Positions 30,529 through 36,878 of a DNA stretch of 36,878 nt are shown here, one piece after another. A program made the position numbers and the translations under genes. The DNA is from Oscillospiraceae bacterium (GTDB lineage: Bacteria; Bacillota; Clostridia; Oscillospirales; Oscillospiraceae): the NCBI GenBank assembly GCA_020025295.1, contig JAHHSJ010000015.1, forward strand, positions 1 through 36,878, in the 5' to 3' direction. Every line of letters starts with the position of its first letter. Position 1 is the first letter of the stretch. The notes beneath the pieces are model-generated. The model was not told the origin of the DNA and ran no database searches. It worked only from the letters and a program-made list of their open reading frames with translations.

Positions 30529-32935
30529 GTGCGCCCAATTCGTTATCTCTATCTGTGGTGTCTTGGAAGGAAACGCTTACTACATCGCCCGGTTTTGCGG
30601 TGGTTCCGGCGGCGATGCTCTGATTATAGACCCGGGTTTCGTCGGTATAGTACTTGGACGAGCCGGTAGCCTTCATATAAAGGCCCACCTCGTGGAGGGC
30701 TGCCATCGCCTGATCCGGGCTCTTGCCGGTCAGGTCCGGCACAGCCACGCTGTCGGGCGGTGCGGCCTCTCCAATATACAGCGTCAGCTCGCTGCCCTTG
30801 GGCACATAGCTGCCGGAGGCAGCGGTTTGATACTTGACTTCACTGGTATCGTCGCCCTCACCCACCACAGCGCAGGTGAAGCCCTTCGATTGAGCCAGAT
30901 CCTTGGCATAGGCCAGATCCAGACCGACCAGCTTGGGCACTTCGGTGTCCGCTCCGGCCAGTTCGTCGGAGGTGTACTGCTTGCCATAGTCCAGATAGTC
31001 CAGAATATCCACCAGCAGGTCGCCGGCCACGGGAGCTGCCATGCCGCCGCCGGAGATGTACTTTCCGGAGGGGGTCACAGGATAGGAACGGCTGCCCGCA
31101 TTCTTGGGATTGTCTAAGCCCACCAGCACGACCACTTTCGGGTCATCTGCCGGAGCAAAGCCCAAGAAGGAGACGATGTACTGGCCTTCCACCAGCGTTT
31201 CGGAGGTACCGGTCTTGCCGCCGATGCGGTAGCCGGCACGGTAGGCATTCTTACCGGTCAGACCGTTGCCCACCACGCCTTCCAGCATTTCCCGGCAGGT
31301 GGCGGAGGTGGATGCGCTGATGACCTGACGCAGCGGCGTGGGGTCAGCAGAATAAGTCACATTGCCCTTGGCGTCCTCCACAGAGTCCACCACATAGGGC
31401 TGATAGTAATAGCCGCCGTTGATGACCGCATTGGCTGCGGCAATCAGCTGGATGGGAGTGATGTTAAAACGCTGACCGAAGGAGGCGGTGGCCAAGTTGA
31501 CCGGGCCGAAGTCCTTGTAATCCCACACAAGGCTGCCGCCCTCACCGGGCAGGTCGATGCCGGTAGAGGCACTGCTGCCGTCGGCATTGGCGATGCCGAA
31601 CTCCTCCAGATAGTGGTAGAACCGCTCCTCGCCCAGCCGCTGACCCAAGGTGATGAACACCGGGTTGCAGGAGTTGCCCACAGCCTGTGCCAGCGTCTGG
31701 TGACCGTGGCCGCTGCGGCGGGAGCAGTTAATTTCGCGGTCGTAGACCTGAATAGAGCCGGTGCAGTTGAAGGTGTCCGCAGGAGAGGTGACTCCCTCCT
31801 CCAAAGCGGCTGCCAGAACCAGACTCTTAAAGGTAGAACCGGGTTCGTAGGTGTCGTTGATGGCCTTGTTACGCCACTGGGTGTTCAGCAAATCGGAGTA
31901 AGCCTTCTGACGGGCGGTCTGCTCATCGTCGCCCTTATCCTTATATTCCTGTGCTCTGGCGTCCAGCGTGCCCAGCAAGCCTTCATCCAGCACCTTATTG
32001 TAGTTATTGAGGTCATAGTCGGGATAGCTGGCCATGCCCAGCACAGCGCCGGTATCACAGCTCATCGCGATGATAAAGCCGCCGTCCTGCACTTCGTTTT
32101 CCTCAATGCCCTTTTTCAGAGCGGATTCGCACATCTGCTGAATTCCTGCATCCAGCGTCAGGTGCAGATCCTCGCCGTCCTCGGCGTCATAATAATCCTG
32201 AAAGAAATTCAGCACATCCAGGCCTCGGCCGTTCTGCGCCGTGACTACCAGACCGTCCTTGCCCTTCAATTCATCTTCAAAGGTGGATTCCAGTCCATAT
32301 GCGCCGCCGTTGTCGTTGGTAAAGCCCACGATCTGGCTGGCCAGCGTGGAATAGGGGTAATAACGCTTGGTGTTGGGCTGGAGATAGATGCAGCCGGTGA
32401 GTCCGTTGTCCTCAATATAGGCACGGATCTGGTCCTCCACATCCTTATCCACCTTCTGAGCCAGCCGCTTATACTGGCTTTCAGTGTCGCTGCACTTCTC
32501 TTCCAGCTCTCCGGCATCCTGACCGAGAATGGAGGCCATGCCGTCCACCACAAGGCCCTTGACATCCTTATCATAGTCGGCATAGGGCTTTCCGGTCTCA
32601 ATGGCCTTCTTCTTTTTCTTGTCCAGCTCCTCCTGCTTCTGCACGATGGCTTTCGGGGAGATTACAATGTCATACGCAGTGGAACTAATGGCAAGCACAT
32701 TTCCCTGGCTGTCATAGATGGTGCCTCGGGACGCCGTGACCGCCATCGTGCCGGTCTGCTGCTTGATGGCCTTCTGCTCCAGCTCCTCATGACGAGTAAT
32801 CTGGAGGTTCCACATATGTCCGACCACCGGAATGAACGCCAAAACTCCAAAAAGAGTCAAAAGAAAGATGGTACGGCGGAACAGCATCCGGTTTGCCTGA
32901 TTTTCGTTTCTGCGCTTTTTCTGATTTTCTTCCAC
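30521..32935 (-). CDS. Class B penicillin-binding protein with two PASTA domains (FtsI/SpoVD/PBP2x type)
   Basis: An 804-residue transpeptidase that cross-links septal or spore peptidoglycan with its SEDS partner. Layout: short basic cytoplasmic tail, one membrane helix (about 23-45), dimerisation domain starting VTASRGTIYDSQGNVLA, transpeptidase domain with the nucleophile S367 in EPGSTFKSL (SxxK), S422 in VGNSCNPVF (SxN) and K574 in IGGKTGTSE (KTG), then two PASTA repeats starting VPKLVGLDLAYAKD and VPDLTGKSPDQAM. GTG start at 32935 follows AGGCAGGG. An insertion rich in Lys and Asp lies in the N-terminal domain (about 100-130). FtsI (division) versus SpoVD (sporulation) cannot be told apart here; only one such gene is present. 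Confidence 0.94.
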   Translation of the reverse strand: MEENQKKRRNENQANRMLFRRTIFLLTLFGVLAFIPVVGHMWNLQITRHEELEQKAIKQQTGTMAVTASRGTIYDSQGNVLAISSTAYDIVISPKAIVQKQEELDKKKKKAIETGKPYADYDKDVKGLVVDGMASILGQDAGELEEKCSDTESQYKRLAQKVDKDVEDQIRAYIEDNGLTGCIYLQPNTKRYYPYSTLASQIVGFTNDNGGAYGLESTFEDELKGKDGLVVTAQNGRGLDVLNFFQDYYDAEDGEDLHLTLDAGIQQMCESALKKGIEENEVQDGGFIIAMSCDTGAVLGMASYPDYDLNNYNKVLDEGLLGTLDARAQEYKDKGDDEQTARQKAYSDLLNTQWRNKAINDTYEPGSTFKSLVLAAALEEGVTSPADTFNCTGSIQVYDREINCSRRSGHGHQTLAQAVGNSCNPVFITLGQRLGEERFYHYLEEFGIANADGSSASTGIDLPGEGGSLVWDYKDFGPVNLATASFGQRFNITPIQLIAAANAVINGGYYYQPYVVDSVEDAKGNVTYSADPTPLRQVISASTSATCREMLEGVVGNGLTGKNAYRAGYRIGGKTGTSETLVEGQYIVSFLGFAPADDPKVVVLVGLDNPKNAGSRSYPVTPSGKYISGGGMAAPVAGDLLVDILDYLDYGKQYTSDELAGADTEVPKLVGLDLAYAKDLAQSKGFTCAVVGEGDDTSEVKYQTAASGSYVPKGSELTLYIGEAAPPDSVAVPDLTGKSPDQAMAALHEVGLYMKATGSSKYYTDETRVYNQSIAAGTTAKPGDVVSVSFQDTTDRDNELGALG

Positions 32936-32971
32936 GGTTTCCCTGCCTTTCTAGGGGTCATTACATTCGAA

Positions 32972-33008
32972 AGGGCGTAAGAAAAAAGTGTCTTTTTTCT
33001 TACGCCCT
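32972..33008 (-). promoter_or_regulatory. Long perfect hairpin between ftsL-like and PBP genes
   Basis: A 17-bp perfect stem (32972-32988 with 32992-33008) with a 3-base loop; one arm contains a run of six T, the other six A. On the - strand it is followed by TTCGAATG rather than a full T tract. It sits in the 108-base gap between the two genes, so it is likely an attenuator or RNA-processing site within the dcw operon. Confidence 0.7.
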
Positions 33009-33043
33009 CTGTCTCTTTATGGCATTGTGAGTCTATGTGCTCC

Positions 33044-33634
33044 TCAACGGAAGTATTCCACAATCGTGGAGATCAGGCTGCGCACTGCCTGCACGAAACC
33101 GGTCGTGCCCTCATTCTGATCGTACACCACCGCATTATCCGGCTCGGACAGATCAATGTAGACGGACTGGCTCTCCGCCGGCTTCTTCAGTCCGCCGTGC
33201 TCTGCCACCGCACTCTCCAGCGTGGCCATATCGAACACCTCTTCATAACGGGCTTCCAGATCGGAGCCTTCGTTCTGAAGGGTGGTCAGCTGGTTCTGCA
33301 GTGCCATGGTTTCCGCATAGACGCTGTTGAGCTGGGTATGACCCAGCAGCAGCACCACGGCAATGGCAATGGCTGCCAAAAAGCCGCAGATTGCGAAAGG
33401 TGCCACCGCCTGCTGTTCACGGACCTGCACTCGGACACGCGTACGCTCGTGGACACGGGGCTTGACCTGAGGTGCCGCCTTAGGAGCAGCCTTCGGCTCG
33501 GGCCGGGTCAGAGGACGAGAGGGAGCATATTCCGGAATGGGTGCGGCAACCACATCACCATAATAATCTAATTTATAGGCCATACTGCCGAAGGTACTGC
33601 CAGAGCCGCCGCGGCGGCGCTTCTGTTCGGCCAT
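33044..33634 (-). CDS. ftsL: FtsL/DivIC-like septum formation protein
   Basis: A 196-residue bitopic protein. From ATG 33634: basic MAEQKRRRGG, a Pro/Ala/Lys-rich cytoplasmic segment (about 38-62), an Arg-rich stretch, one membrane helix (about 78-98), then a short coiled coil (about 101-133, LNSVYAETMALQNQLTTLQ) and a YIDLSEPDNAVVYD tail. The helix plus coiled coil and the position between rsmH and the class B PBP identify FtsL. Length is above the usual 100-130 residues because of the cytoplasmic extension. AAGGAGATGA supports the start; the frame is open upstream into rsmH without a signal. Named by position more than by sequence, as FtsL is poorly conserved. Confidence 0.8.
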   Translation of the reverse strand: MAEQKRRRGGSGSTFGSMAYKLDYYGDVVAAPIPEYAPSRPLTRPEPKAAPKAAPQVKPRVHERTRVRVQVREQQAVAPFAICGFLAAIAIAVVLLLGHTQLNSVYAETMALQNQLTTLQNEGSDLEARYEEVFDMATLESAVAEHGGLKKPAESQSVYIDLSEPDNAVVYDQNEGTTGFVQAVRSLISTIVEYFR

Positions 33635-33657
33635 GGGAATCATCTCCTTGTTGAGAT

Positions 33658-34593
33658 TCAAAGCTTCTCTGCAATGCGCAGTTTTGCGCTTCGAGAGCGG
33701 GGATTTTCCGCCAACTCCTCTGCGGAGGGCAAAATGGGCTTTCTGGGCGTCAGGCGGATCTGGGGCTTCTTTCCGCACACGCACACAGGAAAATCAGGAG
33801 GACAGGTACAGCCCTTGGCAAAGCCGGCAAACGCCGTCTTTACGATACGGTCCTCAAGGGAGTGGAAGCTGATGACACACAGCCGTCCACCGGGGTTCAA
33901 TCTGGGCACGGCATCCTGCAGCAGGTCGTCGATGGCGGAAAGCTCATCATTCACTGCGATGCGGATGGCCTGAAAGGTTCGTTTAGCAGGATGCTGCTTT
34001 TCCCGCAGTGCTGCTGCGGGCATGGCGCTGCGGATGACTTCCACCAACTCCAGTGTGGTCTCGATGGGGCGTTCTTCCCGGCGCCGCTCGATGGCGGCGG
34101 CGATCTGAGTGGAGCATTTTTCCTCGCCATAGCGGAAGAAAATGCGCCGCAGCTCCTCACGGGGCCAATGGTTGACCACCTCATAGGCGGTCAGAGGTGC
34201 CGACTGGTCCATCCGCATATCCAGCGGAGCGTCATGCATATAGGAAAAGCCCCGGCTGGCGTCATCCAGCTGAGGAGAGGACACACCCAGATCGAAGAGC
34301 ATTCCGTCGGCGCCCTCCAAACCAAGCTCGTCCATCACCCGGGCAAGATCCCGGAAGTTTCCATGGACCAGAGTCACCTTGTCCATCCACTCCCCCAGCC
34401 GAGCCGGTGCGGCATCCAATGCCGCCTGATCCCGGTCAATGCAGATCAGCCTGCCGGTGGTCAGCCGCCGGGCGATCTCACGGGAGTGGCCGGCACGACC
34501 CAGCGTGCCGTCGATATAGATTCCGTCGGGCCGGATATTCAGCCCGTCGATACATTCATTTAATAACACCGAATAGTGTGTAAATTCAGCCAT
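33658..34593 (-). CDS. rsmH: 16S rRNA (cytosine-1402-N4)-methyltransferase
   Basis: A 311-residue RsmH (MraW), which methylates N4 of C1402 in the ribosomal P site using S-adenosylmethionine. Motifs: IDGTLGRAGHSREI (SAM site), FDLGVSSPQLDDASRGFSY, RTFQAIRIAVNDELSAID and VISFHSLEDRIVK. A Cys cluster (CTCPPDFPVCVCG) near residue 270 is a normal RsmH feature. It starts 3 bases after mraZ ends. Confidence 0.96.
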   Translation of the reverse strand: MAEFTHYSVLLNECIDGLNIRPDGIYIDGTLGRAGHSREIARRLTTGRLICIDRDQAALDAAPARLGEWMDKVTLVHGNFRDLARVMDELGLEGADGMLFDLGVSSPQLDDASRGFSYMHDAPLDMRMDQSAPLTAYEVVNHWPREELRRIFFRYGEEKCSTQIAAAIERRREERPIETTLELVEVIRSAMPAAALREKQHPAKRTFQAIRIAVNDELSAIDDLLQDAVPRLNPGGRLCVISFHSLEDRIVKTAFAGFAKGCTCPPDFPVCVCGKKPQIRLTPRKPILPSAEELAENPRSRSAKLRIAEKL

Positions 34594-34596
34594 AGG

Positions 34597-35037
34597 TCAA
34601 AGTCCCAACCGTTCAAACATTTCGGCAACCATGCCGGGTTCCAATCTGGGCGCGCTTCTGCGGTCCCAGACGGTGCGATCCCAAACTTTTGCCTTGTTGC
34701 CGCTGCCGGTGATGACCACCTCTTTGCCCAGCTGGGCATATTCCCGCAGGACTTGAGGAAGCAGGATGCGGCTCTGGCTGTCCATCTCGCAGGGGGCGGC
34801 GTAGGCCATCAGCACATCCGCCTGAGCGGCCTGAGCAGCAGGAAGGGCGTTAATTTTCTCCTCCAGCTCCTGCCACACATCCTCCGGGTACAGCACGAGG
34901 TATTTGCACACCTCGCCATCCGGCTCACGATTGGCGCCGATGGCAACATGGAAGGAAGCGCCGAGGCGCTCGCGCAGCTTCGCAGGGACTGCCACACGAC
35001 CTTTGGCGTCCAAGGTATGCTCGAACATACCGGTCAT
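34597..35037 (-). CDS. mraZ: Transcriptional regulator MraZ
   Basis: A 146-residue protein with two SpoVT/AbrB-type domains, conserved first gene of dcw clusters and autorepressor of the operon. Motifs: MFEHTLDAKGRVAVPAKLRE at the N-terminus and the second copy MDSQSRILLPQVLREYA (about 85-101). AAGGAGGG lies 7 bases before ATG 35037. Three MraZ-type repeats lie in its own leader (35084-35110). Confidence 0.96.
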   Translation of the reverse strand: MTGMFEHTLDAKGRVAVPAKLRERLGASFHVAIGANREPDGEVCKYLVLYPEDVWQELEEKINALPAAQAAQADVLMAYAAPCEMDSQSRILLPQVLREYAQLGKEVVITGSGNKAKVWDRTVWDRRSAPRLEPGMVAEMFERLGL

Positions 35038-35083
35038 GCTGCATCCCTCCTTCTCCGGCGTGGAATTTCATGGACAAAAGCAA

Positions 35084-35110
35084 CCACTTTGCTCCACTTT
35101 CCACCACTTT
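35084..35110 (-). promoter_or_regulatory. MraZ box: three AAAGTGG repeats, 10-base period
   Basis: On the - strand AAAGTGG occurs three times (complements of 35104-35110, 35094-35100 and 35084-35090) with exact 10-base spacing, the pattern known for MraZ binding sites. The box lies just downstream of the predicted transcription start, so repression would be by blocking early elongation. Confidence 0.85.
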
Positions 35111-35114
35111 GCCG

Positions 35115-35144
35115 TTATGTAACCATAGTATAAAGGTTACATAA
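35115..35144. promoter_or_regulatory. Perfect inverted repeat enclosing the dcw -10 element
   Basis: TTATGTAACC (35115-35124) and GGTTACATAA (35135-35144) are exact inverted repeats separated by 10 bases that contain the whole -10 hexamer. Dyad symmetry with a one-turn spacing is what a dimeric repressor would bind. The regulator is unknown, and this is distinct from the MraZ box. Confidence 0.7.
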
Positions 35145-35155
35145 TAGAATTGCAA
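35127..35155 (-). promoter_or_regulatory. Promoter of the mraZ (dcw) operon
   Basis: On the - strand TTGCAA (complement of 35150-35155, 4 of 6), a 17-base spacer, TATACT (complement of 35127-35132, 5 of 6). Confidence 0.7.
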
Positions 35156-35276
35156 TACCTTTTTGCAAAATTAAGTAAGGAATATTTTGCACTATTTTCT
35201 GTGTTTTTCAACCGAAAAACCAACTTTTTTACAAAATCAATCGTGTTACAAATTGTTACAGACGCAAACCATAAAA

Positions 35277-35304
35277 GATGCACCGCAATATTTTGCGGTG
35301 CATC
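35277..35304 (-). terminator. Hairpin downstream of mreB, probable terminator
   Basis: A perfect 12-bp stem (35277-35288 with 35293-35304), 4-base loop, followed on the - strand by TTTTATGG. It lies about 130 bases after the mreB stop and before the mraZ promoter. The T tract is short, so it may be an inefficient stop. Confidence 0.65.
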
Positions 35305-35432
35305 GCTGATACGCCACAACATCCTGAACCACTGTACACAGTATACCGCAGAATGGCTGTCATCGCAACAGATTTCCCTGTTTTTTTGTAATTTTTCGTA
35401 ATTTTTAAGAATTCGCTAAAGAATTCGCCCAC

Positions 35433-36467
35433 TTACACATTCAGCTGTCTGCGGCGGTTCAGGTTCATGGTGCCGTCCTGCATATTATTGAGGTTATCCA
35501 GACTGCTGCCGGTGCCCTTTGCCACGCAGGAAATGGCATCTTCCGCCACTTCGGTATGGATGCCCGTGTTGGACTCCACCAGCTTGTCAAAGCCCCACAG
35601 CAGGCTGCCGCCGCCGGTGAGCACAATGCCGTTGGTGGAAATGTCCGCCACCAGCTCGGGAGGCGTACGCTCCAGCACAGCGTGGATGGCTTCCAGAATC
35701 TGCTGCACCGGCTCCTCGAAGGCCTCCACCATCTCGTTGGAGGACACTTGGAACACCCGGGGCAGACCGGTCATCAGGCAGCGGCCCTTGACCTCCACCG
35801 TTTCGTCCTCGTCCTTGGGGAACACGCAGCCCAGCTGAATCTTTAGCTCCTCTGCCGTCCGCTCACCGATCAGCACATTGTGCTTGCGGCGGACATACTT
35901 CACCAGAGCGTCGTCGAACTTGTCACCGGCCACCTTGATGGACTCCGACTCCACCACACCGGACAGGCTGATGACTGCCACATCCGTGGTGCCGCCGCCC
36001 ACATCCACCACCAGGTGTCCGTCGGGACGGTTGATGTCGATGCCGGCACCGATGGCAGCCGCCACCGGTTCCTCGATGAGGTAGACCTTCCGGGCGCCGG
36101 CCTGAATACCGGCGTCGATGACCGCACGCTCCTCCACCTCGGTAATACCGGAGGGCACACAGATAATCACACGGGGTTTAATGAGTCGGAAGGGCACTAC
36201 CTTGCGCAAAAACTCCCGGAGCATCCGCTCCGTCATGTCATAATCGGAAATCACGCCCTCCTGCAAGGGACGGATGGCCACGATATTGCCCGGAGTGCGG
36301 CCCAGCATCTTCTGTGCCTCTGCGCCCACCTTGAGCAGCTCGCCTGTATTTTTATCCATCGCCACTACGCTGGGTTCCTGAAGCACAATCCCCTTGCCCC
36401 GGACATACACCAGCACGGAAGCGGTACCCAAGTCGATGCCCACATCTCTCGTCATGCCAAACATCAT
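35433..36467 (-). CDS. mreB: Rod-shape determining actin-like protein MreB
   Basis: A 344-residue bacterial actin that guides lateral wall synthesis. Features: phosphate-1 loop DVGIDLGTASVLVYV, IRPLQEGVISDYDM, CVPSGITEVEERAVIDA, LIEEPVAAAIGAGIDI, phosphate-2 loop VVDVGGGTTDVAVIS, and adenosine motif VLTGGGSLLWGFDKL. GAGGTG precedes two adjacent ATGs (36467, 36464). Its unit is separate from dcw, with a consensus promoter. mreC and mreD, often cotranscribed with mreB, do not follow it here. Mbl-type paralogues have similar sequence, so MreB versus Mbl is not resolved. Confidence 0.93.
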   Translation of the reverse strand: MMFGMTRDVGIDLGTASVLVYVRGKGIVLQEPSVVAMDKNTGELLKVGAEAQKMLGRTPGNIVAIRPLQEGVISDYDMTERMLREFLRKVVPFRLIKPRVIICVPSGITEVEERAVIDAGIQAGARKVYLIEEPVAAAIGAGIDINRPDGHLVVDVGGGTTDVAVISLSGVVESESIKVAGDKFDDALVKYVRRKHNVLIGERTAEELKIQLGCVFPKDEDETVEVKGRCLMTGLPRVFQVSSNEMVEAFEEPVQQILEAIHAVLERTPPELVADISTNGIVLTGGGSLLWGFDKLVESNTGIHTEVAEDAISCVAKGTGSSLDNLNNMQDGTMNLNRRRQLNV

Positions 36468-36527
36468 CCAACACCTCTATCACAGAAAAAGTAAAGGCCC
36501 GGAGGCCCAATCAAATCAGTATACATA

Positions 36528-36556
36528 ATTATAGCGGTGGTTCTCCCCTTTGGCAA
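36528..36556 (-). promoter_or_regulatory. Promoter of mreB
   Basis: On the - strand TTGCCA (complement of 36551-36556), a 17-base spacer, perfect TATAAT (complement of 36528-36533). Confidence 0.85.
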
Positions 36557-36670
36557 GAGCCAACTCCCCCTTCTTCGGCACATTTTGTCCCCAGTTTTCC
36601 ACAAAAAAACACCGGGATCTGCAAAAGCTAATGCCAGATAAGGAAGTAATTCAGAAAACAATGAAATCCA

Positions 36671-36710
36671 AAAACGGAGTGTATCGAAAATCGATACACT
36701 CCGTTTTTTT
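36671..36710. terminator. Long bidirectional terminator hairpin
   Basis: A 17-bp perfect stem (36671-36687 with 36691-36707) with a 3-base loop and T runs on both sides. It probably ends a - strand gene lying beyond the right edge and insulates mreB. Confidence 0.85.
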
Positions 36711-36878
36711 GTCATATAACTGCCCGATAAAATGGAATTAGATTCACTTTATTTGAGATTATCTATTTCTTAATTGTGTAGTTATTTTACCTCTGCACAA
36801 ACTCAAACATCCTTAGTCAATGCCAAAATCTATATCATATCTTGTACCGTGGGAGAATAGCACGCCTTCCGTAAGCTG

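Larger units (their letters stand above)
35038..35432. other. Intergenic region between mreB and mraZ
   Basis: This 395-base gap holds the MraZ box, the inverted repeat and the promoter (35084-35155) and the mreB-side hairpin (35277-35304). The rest is AT-rich with no gene; a short direct repeat AAGAATTCGC occurs near 35407-35429. Confidence 0.7.
36468..36878. other. Intergenic region at the right edge
   Basis: A 411-base stretch holding the mreB promoter (36528-36556) and the bidirectional terminator (36671-36710). The last 168 bases (36711-36878) are AT-rich and I see no gene or motif there. Confidence 0.65.

Noticed and set aside
35150..35401. A + strand frame between mraZ and mreB
   Set aside because: AT-rich, no start signal, contains the mreB-side hairpin, and the product shows no recognisable features.

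Overview
The window looks like a chromosomal segment of an anaerobic Gram-positive Clostridia member, probably from the Oscillospirales/Ruminococcaceae side. The clues are an mraZ-to-ftsZ (dcw) cluster with a PASTA-type penicillin-binding protein, strong AGGAGG ribosome-binding sites, lipobox lipoproteins, sigma-A type promoters and a bacterial microcompartment (BMC). No tRNA, rRNA, CRISPR array, transposase or phage gene was seen.

Left part (1-16046, nearly all + strand): an accessory catabolic island. A FucU-type sugar mutarotase ends at a strong terminator. A ribose-type ABC importer follows (lipoprotein binding protein, double ATPase, permease) with its own terminator. A second promoter drives 5-methylthioribose kinase (mtnK) and 5-methylthioribose-1-phosphate isomerase (mtnA). 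A DeoR-family repressor lies on the - strand. Then come a RuBisCO-like protein, a class II aldolase, PduL phosphotransacylase, a BMC-P shell protein, CoA-acylating aldehyde dehydrogenase, a PduS/RnfC-like Fe-S flavoprotein, a PduT-like BMC-T, a BMC-H and two more BMC-P genes, closed by a strong terminator. My reading is that a 5-substituted ribose (5-deoxyribose and/or 5-methylthioribose, by-products of S-adenosylmethionine use) is imported, phosphorylated at C1, isomerised to the ketose-1-phosphate and cleaved to DHAP plus acetaldehyde or methylthioacetaldehyde. The aldehyde is oxidised to acyl-CoA and acyl-phosphate inside a protein shell. The aldolase, PduL and aldehyde dehydrogenase all carry encapsulation-peptide-like ends. 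This would be an encapsulated form of the known 'DHAP shunt', with a RuBisCO-like protein at the branch point.

Middle part (16047-23150, - strand): the tldD-pmbA(tldE) metalloprotease pair, a 56-residue two-helix membrane protein, dihydroxyacetone kinase subunits dhaK-dhaL, a GH25 muramidase-like lipoprotein, and shikimate dehydrogenase aroE.

Right part (23151-36878, - strand): cell division and wall genes. In transcription order they are mreB (separate unit), then mraZ, rsmH, an ftsL-like gene, a class B PBP with two PASTA domains, a degenerate Mur-ligase-like gene, mraY, ftsW, murG, murA, ftsQ/divIB, and ftsZ with its own promoter. No intact murE, murF or murD is present. The only Mur-ligase-like gene lacks the ATP-binding loop and the C-terminal domain. 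The mraZ promoter carries a three-copy MraZ box in the leader and a perfect 10-bp inverted repeat whose spacer contains the -10 element.
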